DNA from: Acidobacteriota bacterium
GTDB taxonomy: Bacteria > Acidobacteriota > Holophagae > Acanthopleuribacterales > Acanthopleuribacteraceae
Assembly (NCBI GenBank): GCA_002747255.1
Contig: PDUC01000040.1
Span: forward strand, 1 to 64,000
Direction: 5' to 3'
Length of the DNA: 64,000 nt
The notes beneath the pieces were generated by a model. That model was given only the letters and a program-made list of their open reading frames with translations, made no database searches and was not told the origin of the DNA. Shown in pieces: positions 26,979-33,564 of this stretch. Each line of letters begins with the position of its first letter. Position 1 is the stretch's first letter. A program made the translations under genes and the position numbers.

Positions 26979-27814
26979 TTTTGACTCCTTGTAATATCAA
27001 CAGCTTTAACACGGCTGAAACCGGTTACATTCAGTAGACTCATGTGGGCTTTGACATCCGGGTTTTTAAGAGAATCAAAGAACAAATTGATGAGTTCCTC
27101 AATTTTTTCTTCAGAAACCATATCCCTGGAACAGACAATTGGGGGTTGAACCAGGCTTTTTGATTTACCCAAAACCAACAGTTTTCGCTTTAAATACGGT
27201 TTCATTTTAATAAACCGATTAAAAAAGAATTCCGGTAAGATACCGCCATCGGTCTTGCCATACAGCGTTGCCATAATAACCGATTTGGCCTCGGGCATTT
27301 GCTCGAGAACCACGTTTGACGGCATAACCTCACTTTGAGTTATTTCATAAAATCTCTGAGTTACATACATGGGTGTGGCGATCGTCTTACCTTCCAAATC
27401 CTTAGCGTCGCGAATGGCAGAATGACCCGCTTTGACAAAAATCAAAAAATGCTGCCGCTTTTTACCGTCAATAATAGGAGTAACCAATGGAACCAGATTT
27501 AAATCCTTTTCATAGGTCTCAAAAAAAATGTGTGAAACGCCAGCCACAAAGACCTGCTTGTTCTTCATGCGAACAAATAACTCATGGTCATCGAAAAAGT
27601 TCTCTAATGTAAAGGATGTCTTCTTGTCTCCAGCCGCTTTAAACATACTGAATAAAGCTTTACTGATGACATCCTTCTCGGCTTGAACACTTCCTGTGAA
27701 AAAGGATCCTCCCATAAAGGCAAAGTCAATAACATGCTTGGAATCCTTGGGAAGAATTTGTCCAAAACAGGGAAACAGGTATAGGCAAAGCACACAAAAA
27801 CGCCAGTTTAGCAT
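26975..27814 (-). CDS. PhnD-like periplasmic substrate-binding protein
   Basis: This 279-residue protein has a signal peptide and a periplasmic binding fold of the phosphate/phosphonate (PhnD/SsuA) superfamily. Family signs are a DLEGKTIATP segment near 140 and a following region that compares with type 2 binding proteins. No permease or ATPase gene is nearby, so it is unlikely to feed an ABC importer here. It is translationally coupled to the TolC-like gene and lies upstream of the SiaA-like phosphatase, so it may be a ligand sensor for that phosphatase. The start is well supported by GGGAGGG. Confidence 0.78.
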   Translation of the reverse strand: MLNWRFCVLCLYLFPCFGQILPKDSKHVIDFAFMGGSFFTGSVQAEKDVISKALFSMFKAAGDKKTSFTLENFFDDHELFVRMKNKQVFVAGVSHIFFETYEKDLNLVPLVTPIIDGKKRQHFLIFVKAGHSAIRDAKDLEGKTIATPMYVTQRFYEITQSEVMPSNVVLEQMPEAKSVIMATLYGKTDGGILPEFFFNRFIKMKPYLKRKLLVLGKSKSLVQPPIVCSRDMVSEEKIEELINLFFDSLKNPDVKAHMSLLNVTGFSRVKAVDITRSQK

Positions 27815-28005
27815 GGGTCCCTCCCCTTTTTTGACTTTTCAGATTGTGAACGTGTCATGCACCGATTTCCTGGTGCCCCATTCACGCGGAACAGCAGAAA
27901 TAGAATTTATGATCCGACTTTTCTATCATAGTGTTTTCAACCGGAAAACTCAAGAAGGCCAATCGTATGCTGCTGAATAAAGAAGAGCTCCGTGGTGGTT
28001 TCCTG

Positions 28006-28039
28006 CATGCAATTAGAGTACACGTACTCGAATTGCATG
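28006..28039. repeat. Long palindrome between cyclase and binding-protein genes
   Basis: Arms CATGCAATT (28006-28014) and AATTGCATG (28031-28039) enclose GAGTAC and GTACTC. The whole forms a 34-base palindrome with one A/G mismatch and a two-base centre. It begins three bases past the cyclase stop codon on the minus strand and lies about 190 bases upstream of the binding-protein gene. No T run follows. It could be a terminator-like stem for the Sia-type genes or an operator for the downstream three genes. Confidence 0.75.
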
Positions 28040-28042
28040 AAA

Positions 28043-29227
28043 TCAGGGTTTGTTCAACGCACGCATAAACGCTTGAACGTCAGCAGGCAGGGAGGTCAAG
28101 ACAACAAGAGATCGATCATCCTGATTCTCTTCTTTTTGTTTAATTACCTTGCCGTAGATTTCGTGCTCCCTGTACGATATTTTTACATTTGTAAAAGGCG
28201 GAGATTTTTCGGATTGCACGATGGCTACCTGACTTTTAGCACAGGCCACAATGACGCCCTCCTGCTCTTCACTGTTGACATCTTTTCCGGTGAGAACTCT
28301 ATACTGAACGGGCACGGGCACACTCAGCTCGGTTAGCACTTCCCGATTTGCGGGCAGTCCAGGTCCACCTTGAATCCCTTCCACATCCAGAATTTGAATG
28401 GATCCGGAACAGCCTTTGGGAAAGACCTCCGATTGACTCCTGATGGCAAGAGGAACGAGACAAGCGTCACGAGCTGCTTTTGAAATCAGAATCTGATCGC
28501 CTACGGTGTAGCTTTCAATGCGAGCCGTCAAATTAACCTCTCGCCCTACCACACCGTATTTTGTCCTTTTGGTAGAACCGATGTTTCCCACAATGACATC
28601 GCCCGTATGCAGGCCAACTCCCAGTTTTAATTCGGGAAATCCATGCTTTTGATTCCAACGGTTCACACGCTCCATGGCAATTTGCATATCAATGGCGCAG
28701 GCAATGGCCCGGGTTGCATCGTCTTCACGCGTGGTCGGCACCCCGAAAATGACCAATAACCCATCTCCCAAAATTTCATCGATGGTACCCTGGTGCTTGA
28801 AAATAATCTCGGTCATCTCCTCCAGGTAGTGATTGAGAATTTGAAGAACCTGATCGGCAGGCAGCTTTTCAGCAAGAGCTGTAAACCCCCTGAGATCAGA
28901 CATCAGAATGGTCATGCGGCGCTTCTCTCCGCCTAATTGTAATCCTCCAGGTGTTTGGAGGAGCTCTTCAACAATGTCATCGCTTAAATAGCGACCGAAC
29001 ACACCTGTAATGAAACGGTTTCTGAGTTCAAGAGATTCGTTTAAACTGTTGAGACGAAGTTGTTGACGGTCGCTTAGACGAACCAATCTCCTGGTTTGTT
29101 TGAAGAGCTTTTCATAGCCCTTTAGAAGAGTTTTAAAATCGGCAGTTAAATCGCCTTTACTTTCCAGGCTGGCTTTCGCGTTTTTTAAAATATTCTCTTC
29201 TTTGCCGAAAAGGCTGCTTGAATTCAT
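28043..29227 (-). CDS. Class III nucleotide cyclase with atypical substrate residues
   Basis: This 394-residue soluble protein has an N-terminal helical linker (about 30-75, with LLKGYEKLFKQTRRLVRLSD) that I recall from GGDEF and cyclase proteins. A class III cyclase catalytic domain follows (about 100-290), with metal-binding Asp111 and Asp155, Asn232 and Arg236. The residue that is Lys in adenylate cyclases is Glu151, and the usual Asp/Thr partner is Arg229, so ATP versus GTP use cannot be assigned. The last 95 residues resemble a PilZ-like beta-barrel but lack a clear RxxxR motif. The start overlaps the SiaC-like stop (ATGA), so the cyclase is probably the output of the SiaC switch. Confidence 0.85.
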   Translation of the reverse strand: MNSSSLFGKEENILKNAKASLESKGDLTADFKTLLKGYEKLFKQTRRLVRLSDRQQLRLNSLNESLELRNRFITGVFGRYLSDDIVEELLQTPGGLQLGGEKRRMTILMSDLRGFTALAEKLPADQVLQILNHYLEEMTEIIFKHQGTIDEILGDGLLVIFGVPTTREDDATRAIACAIDMQIAMERVNRWNQKHGFPELKLGVGLHTGDVIVGNIGSTKRTKYGVVGREVNLTARIESYTVGDQILISKAARDACLVPLAIRSQSEVFPKGCSGSIQILDVEGIQGGPGLPANREVLTELSVPVPVQYRVLTGKDVNSEEQEGVIVACAKSQVAIVQSEKSPPFTNVKISYREHEIYGKVIKQKEENQDDRSLVVLTSLPADVQAFMRALNKP

Positions 29228-29619
29228 GCTTCTCCATCCGCAAACTCAATGAGCTCAAAGTCCAGGGATTCAAGGTCCATTTGAAAGTCCTCTCCGTATT
29301 CCTGTGCAATGTCATCACCTTCAGCATACAACCAGGACACCGAAATCTTTTTCCCCTGTTCCGCACTCTGATCGAGCATATCAAACAAATCGAAAAGCGC
29401 TTTGGAAGAGCTGCTGTTGAAGTAGCTGATTTTTATACGAACGGTCAATGGCTCTTCAGCATAGGTCTCAAGGTAGGTTTCCAGCCAATCGAAAACTTCC
29501 TGATAGAACGCAATCGTATTTTCTGGATAGGATTCCCCTTCAATTATCAGATGATGTTTATCTGCTTGAAAATGTATCCTCGGTGTGTACTTGGTCGCTT
29601 CAATAGACAAATTGTTCAT
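29224..29619 (-). CDS. siaC: SiaC-family regulatory phosphoprotein (DUF1987)
   Basis: This 131-residue protein matches the DUF1987/SiaC family, with the hallmark SYFNSSSSKALFDLFDML near 65-82. In P. aeruginosa SiaC the phosphorylated residue lies in this motif and is threonine; here the candidates are serines 69-72. Unphosphorylated SiaC binds and activates the diguanylate cyclase SiaD. Here the coupled downstream gene encodes a class III cyclase instead. It starts behind AGGGGGG, 11 bases after the SiaB-like gene. Confidence 0.88.
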   Translation of the reverse strand: MNNLSIEATKYTPRIHFQADKHHLIIEGESYPENTIAFYQEVFDWLETYLETYAEEPLTVRIKISYFNSSSSKALFDLFDMLDQSAEQGKKISVSWLYAEGDDIAQEYGEDFQMDLESLDFELIEFADGEA

Positions 29620-29630
29620 GTCATACCCCC

Positions 29631-30182
29631 CTAAACTAAGACCTTAATTGAGAAAAATGAATGATTTTCATCTACCATATGAACACTGTATTCCAAGGGC
29701 GAACTTGCTTTTCGCGCCATTTCTATGAAACCCAGACCCGCACCCTTACTTCCTTCAGACGGGCCCAAGCGGCGTTTTTTATTGTAGAGTTTTCTAAGTT
29801 CCTGTTTATCAAGCATGTTCAGTTCCTCCAAGTAATTGACCAGGCTTTCCGCCTTTTCCTTTTTTAAAAGATTACCTGAAAGGACAAAGTACTTTGAATC
29901 CTGCTTACCCGCAGCCAGCATACCCATGGGAAGGCTTTCTGGCGGGTCTGAAGATTCAATGATTTCCGTTTCACTGGAATAATGGAGAATGTTCTGAGAT
30001 AGCTCTACGACAACCGAAAAAACTTTGACCACATATGAAGAGCTCTCCTGATTTTCTTTCATGGAATCCCTCAAAGAGCTCCCCAATTCAGCAATCAGCT
30101 CTTGCGTGAATGGCCCAACAAAACAGGATAAAATACCAAGGCCGTTCAACTGGTCGTTTAAACCTAACATTCTTTTTAACAT
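29631..30182 (-). CDS. siaB: SiaB-family protein kinase (DUF6272)
   Basis: This 183-residue protein has GHKL-type ATP-binding elements: the N-box with Glu60 and Asn64 (VVELSQNILHYSSE) and a G-box at about 147-151 (KGAGLGFIEMARK). This fits the SiaB kinase family, which phosphorylates SiaC and opposes SiaA. It lies directly upstream of the SiaC-like gene and downstream of a paralogue lacking these residues. GGAG precedes the ATG. Confidence 0.85.
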   Translation of the reverse strand: MLKRMLGLNDQLNGLGILSCFVGPFTQELIAELGSSLRDSMKENQESSSYVVKVFSVVVELSQNILHYSSETEIIESSDPPESLPMGMLAAGKQDSKYFVLSGNLLKKEKAESLVNYLEELNMLDKQELRKLYNKKRRLGPSEGSKGAGLGFIEMARKASSPLEYSVHMVDENHSFFSIKVLV

Positions 30183-30190
30183 TCAAACTC

Positions 30191-30688
30191 CTATAGAAAA
30201 AAACTAAGAGAGACAAAAGCCATGCCGTTTGATCTTGGAAAAAACTCAAAGGTCATGGAATCCCTTGTTTTTTTTACGGCACTCAGCAAAGCCGCATAGC
30301 CGACCTGATCCTGTGCGTGCCGTTCCCTTTTTCCGCTCAAAATATGATCCAGTTCAACTTTCAGATAGGCCGCCCGATCCTCCGGCACTTCCATACCGAG
30401 AATTAAAACCGGTTGATCATTTTTTTCGCTGACAAAGACTAAGCCGGTATTGGCTCCAAATAGTTTACGGTCCTGCTGCATGTGATCCTGACTTTCAACC
30501 ATACATCGTGTTTGCTCCAGAAAGATGGAGAAAATTTCTTTTGGAAAAAAGTCGCGATGTTTGCGCTTTGATCCCAAAATGGAAAGAGCTTCCGAAAGAA
30601 CGCCCGGCGAAAAAACACCGGCATAAAAAAAACCGATGCCATCTTTTGAAAGAGCATTCTTGATATTGTAGAGTTCAGAGGAAATCAT
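30191..30688 (-). CDS. SiaB-like paralogue lacking ATP-binding residues
   Basis: This 165-residue protein aligns by eye with the adjacent SiaB-like kinase. Both start with a G(I)L/GF-x-x-G-x-F segment near residue 17, have a helical N-box region, and end in a hydrophobic beta strand after a LSAVKK/MARKAS helix. In this copy the N-box asparagine position is Cys62 and the glycine-rich box is missing, so ATP binding is unlikely. It is the first gene of the leftward cluster and eight bases from the SiaB-like gene. It may be a regulatory partner of that kinase. No named family was recognised with certainty. Confidence 0.6.
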   Translation of the reverse strand: MISSELYNIKNALSKDGIGFFYAGVFSPGVLSEALSILGSKRKHRDFFPKEIFSIFLEQTRCMVESQDHMQQDRKLFGANTGLVFVSEKNDQPVLILGMEVPEDRAAYLKVELDHILSGKRERHAQDQVGYAALLSAVKKTRDSMTFEFFPRSNGMAFVSLSFFL

Positions 30689-30694
30689 GCGGCA

Positions 30695-30739
30695 CCTTCG
30701 GTATGATGGAATGGCATCTCATTTTATCATACCGTAAGG
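30695..30739. promoter_or_regulatory. Inverted repeat upstream of the Sia-type operon
   Basis: CGGTATGAT (30699-30707) and ATCATACCG (30726-30734) are perfect 9-base inverted repeats 18 bases apart. They extend to CCTTCGGTATGAT / ATCATACCGTAAGG with one extra T. The right arm, read on the minus strand, holds a TATGAT that could be the -10 of the operon. Either an operator pair or a leader hairpin is possible. Confidence 0.5.
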
Positions 30740-30756
30740 TCTGTTTACTTTTTTTT

Positions 30757-30771
30757 TGAAGTTTAACTTCA
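30757..30771. promoter_or_regulatory. Perfect 7-1-7 palindrome in the divergent promoter region
   Basis: TGAAGTT, a central T, and AACTTCA form a perfect 15-base palindrome between the Sia-type operon and the secreted-protein gene. The 7-1-7 shape is shared by several helix-turn-helix operators, including Fur, but the sequence is not a good Fur box. Confidence 0.4.
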
Positions 30772-30911
30772 GACACAGAGACTTTCTCAATAATTCGGTT
30801 TATAATTAATGGTTTATAAGACTTTTTAACCTCATTTTGGCAGAGTAAACTGCTGTGCTTTTGAAGACTTAAAAAGTCCGCACAAAACGTTTCAATAAGG
30901 CAGGTGTTCAT

Positions 30912-31952
30912 ATGAAGAAAACCATTGTATTGGTTATTAGTTTGCTCTTTCACAGCTTGGTTTTTGGGATAGATTACATCATCCCTCACTTAACAGCGGA
31001 AAACGCGTCGTGGGGAAGCGTCGTTCAAGCCGATAATTTGAGTTCTTCTCCTCAATCCTTTACCATCACCCTCTTCAGAGATGGGACCCAGGTTTTTTTT
31101 CAGGAATACAACGCAGACAGTATGGACAAATTGCTTGTCAATCTCTCGCAAGAAGCCTCCGAGGGGGTGTGCGGATTCCTTTCCTGTGAATCACCAGATG
31201 TTGTTTTTCGCTTGAGCTATGAAAGCTATATAGGACGCGGCCTTGCCGAATTTGCTCTGACCCCAGACACTGCCAACACACTCGTCTTCCTGTTCAGTGA
31301 TTTCAGCACCAGCGTAGAGTGGAAAGGTATCGCTATCGCCAATATCTCTGAACAACCCGTCCCCGGCATTCTGTATGCCATTGGTCAGGGCAGGGTTCTG
31401 GGTTCTACAGCCTTGGAAGTTCCGGCTCTCACGCGGATCAGAGGAGTCCACAGTGCCTATTTCCCCAATTTATCCTTTGACGAAGTTGATAGTTTCCTCC
31501 TGGTTGCTGAACAACCGCTAAGCGGTATAGCCATCTCCGGGGATGCGCCTAGTTCCAAGCTGCTCTTTACCCAGGCCAAGCAACTTCCCGATTTTGACAG
31601 CTCGGCTTTGCCCAATTACACCGGTGAATGGACCGGAACCTGGAAAAGCACTCAGACCGCCAGTAAAGGTGGACCTGCTGTACTCCGCATTCATACTCAA
31701 GAGAAAGATCAGTTTTCAGGTTTTCTGGATGTGCTCAACACAGACTGTGGAGATGTCACTGACCTGGCCGTATCAGGCACTGTGATCGATGACGTTTTTG
31801 ATTTTAATGTCTCTTTTTTATGTGTCGCATTGACGGTGGACCTTCACTTCTACAATGGGGTAGTGACTAACTCGGAACTGTCCGGTCAGTACGATCAATC
31901 AACGAATGGAGAAATAGTCGACACAGGTACCTTTCTCTTGTCTAGACAGTAG
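30912..31952 (+). CDS. Secreted protein of unknown function with lipocalin-like C-terminus
   Basis: This 346-residue protein has a clear signal peptide (MKKTIVLVISLLFHSLVFG), then a beta-rich region of about 200 residues with no recognised family. The final 110 residues (YTGEWTGTWKS onward) form an antiparallel-looking domain similar in feel to extracellular lipocalin/avidin-type barrels that begin with GxWxGTW. The role is unknown. It is divergent from the Sia-type operon and shares its intergenic region. AAGGCAGG precedes the start. A strong terminator follows. Confidence 0.75.
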   Translation: MKKTIVLVISLLFHSLVFGIDYIIPHLTAENASWGSVVQADNLSSSPQSFTITLFRDGTQVFFQEYNADSMDKLLVNLSQEASEGVCGFLSCESPDVVFRLSYESYIGRGLAEFALTPDTANTLVFLFSDFSTSVEWKGIAIANISEQPVPGILYAIGQGRVLGSTALEVPALTRIRGVHSAYFPNLSFDEVDSFLLVAEQPLSGIAISGDAPSSKLLFTQAKQLPDFDSSALPNYTGEWTGTWKSTQTASKGGPAVLRIHTQEKDQFSGFLDVLNTDCGDVTDLAVSGTVIDDVFDFNVSFLCVALTVDLHFYNGVVTNSELSGQYDQSTNGEIVDTGTFLLSRQ

Positions 31953-32030
31953 CGTTCAAACCGGGACCTAAAACCAAAAACAGGACAACTCTTTCACTTT
32001 CAGTAAACTTGTTTTTTCTAAGGTAAAATG

Positions 32031-32069
32031 AAAAAGGCCTCCCGAGTCGATGACTCTGGAGGCCTTTTT
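32031..32069. terminator. Strong bidirectional intrinsic terminator
   Basis: AAAAAGGCCTCC (32031-32042) pairs with GGAGGCCTTTTT (32058-32069), with an inner GAGTC/GACTC stem and a three-base loop. It ends in T runs on both strands. It separates the convergent secreted-protein gene and kbl and should serve both. Confidence 0.9.
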
Positions 32070-32098
32070 ACCCAAATGGTTAACAAAAAGATGATTGA

Positions 32099-33283
32099 TT
32101 ATTCAAATTGAGCGCCAGCATCCGAAAAAGCCCGGATAGCCTTGTCCAGATCGGCTTTGGTATGGGCCGCAGAAATCTGAACGCGAATTCGGGCTTTGCC
32201 CATGGGTACCACAGGATAAGAAAATCCTATAACATAAATGCCTTTCTCGAGCATGAACTTAGCCATGGCGTTGGCTTTACTGGCATCACCGATCATGACG
32301 GGAACAATGGGGTGAACACCTTCAATGACGTCGAGACCCGCAGCTGCAATTCCCTTGCGGAAATACTGTGTATTGTCTTCAAGTCGATCTCTCAACTCTG
32401 TCGATTCTTCCAGCAGCGTTAATGAGGCTATAGCCGCATTGACCAGAACAGGAGGCAAACTGTTAGAGAACAGGTAGGGTCTGGACTTCTGTCTTAAAAC
32501 TTGAATCAGTTCTTTGCGACCGGTAGTGTATCCACCAGATGCGCCGCCTAACGCTTTGCCTAAAGTGGATGTAATGATATCGACTCGATCCATAACACCG
32601 CAGTGTTCATGGGTTCCTCGTCCGTGCTTTCCAATGAAGCCAGTGGCATGGGAATCATCAACATGCACCATAGCTCCATATTGTTCAGCCAAGTCACATA
32701 CCGATTTTAAATCGGCGATCAGTCCATCCATGGAAAAGACACCGTCTGTTGAAATCATGATGTGACGTGCTCCGGCATCCCTGGCTGCTTTTAACTGCCT
32801 CTCCAGGTCTTCCATATCCTTGTTCAAATAACGGAAACGCTTGGCCTTGCAGAGGCGAATCCCATCGATAATGGAGGCGTGATTGAGTTGATCTGAAACA
32901 ATGGCATCTTCAGGACCCAGCAGGGTTTCAAAAAGTCCGCCGTTGGCATCGAAACAACTGGAGTAAAGAATGGTATCTTCAAAGCCCATGAACTTGGACA
33001 ATTTCTTTTCCAGTTCTTTGTGAATGGTCTGGGTTCCACATATGAAACGAACAGAGGAAAGGCCGAAACCGTATTTCTCAAGACCTTCCTTGGCGGCTTT
33101 TACCAGGTTGGGATGATTGGATAGCCCCAAATAGTTGTTGGCACAAAAATTCAAGAACTCGCCCTGGGGCGTCTGAATAGCGCGTCCCTGAGGTGTTTCA
33201 ATTTTGTGCTCGTTTTTCATAAGACCATTCTTTTCTATTTCATCGATTATATGTTGATAATCCTGTTTTACTTGTTTATACAT
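32099..33283 (-). CDS. kbl: Glycine C-acetyltransferase (2-amino-3-ketobutyrate CoA ligase)
   Basis: This 394-residue PLP-dependent alpha-oxoamine synthase cleaves 2-amino-3-ketobutyrate with CoA to glycine and acetyl-CoA in threonine breakdown. Family motifs are [14 protein letters not shown], the DSHATGF segment holding the PLP-contacting Asp and His, and [14 protein letters not shown] with the Schiff-base lysine near 244. The length and the [10 protein letters not shown] start region fit Kbl rather than BioF or HemA. Its usual partner, threonine dehydrogenase, is not in the window. Confidence 0.93.
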   Translation of the reverse strand: MYKQVKQDYQHIIDEIEKNGLMKNEHKIETPQGRAIQTPQGEFLNFCANNYLGLSNHPNLVKAAKEGLEKYGFGLSSVRFICGTQTIHKELEKKLSKFMGFEDTILYSSCFDANGGLFETLLGPEDAIVSDQLNHASIIDGIRLCKAKRFRYLNKDMEDLERQLKAARDAGARHIMISTDGVFSMDGLIADLKSVCDLAEQYGAMVHVDDSHATGFIGKHGRGTHEHCGVMDRVDIITSTLGKALGGASGGYTTGRKELIQVLRQKSRPYLFSNSLPPVLVNAAIASLTLLEESTELRDRLEDNTQYFRKGIAAAGLDVIEGVHPIVPVMIGDASKANAMAKFMLEKGIYVIGFSYPVVPMGKARIRVQISAAHTKADLDKAIRAFSDAGAQFE

Positions 33284-33564
33284 TCCTTTACCTGTCCTTC
33301 AACAGTGCTTTTTTTATCTATTAGCACCTTAGTTAATTGATTATATCAGAAACAAGACCGGCAAGTCAGACATGTCAGCATATTAACGACATTTCTACAA
33401 AGATACGAGTTCCTGCAGATAAAAGGAGCACGGATTGAGAACTATCTGTAACCTGATTTGAATCAGTTAAGTGCGCAGTTTTTTTTCTGCAGCCCAAGAG
33501 TGAGATTCCTTTAGCATCGCTTTGTCTTCAAGCCCGTTCTTCAAATTGGTTCTCAATTGAATTT

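Noticed and set aside
33453-33466. CTGATT-TG-AATCAG palindrome upstream of kbl
   Set aside because: Only six-base arms and no link to a promoter; not strong enough to annotate.
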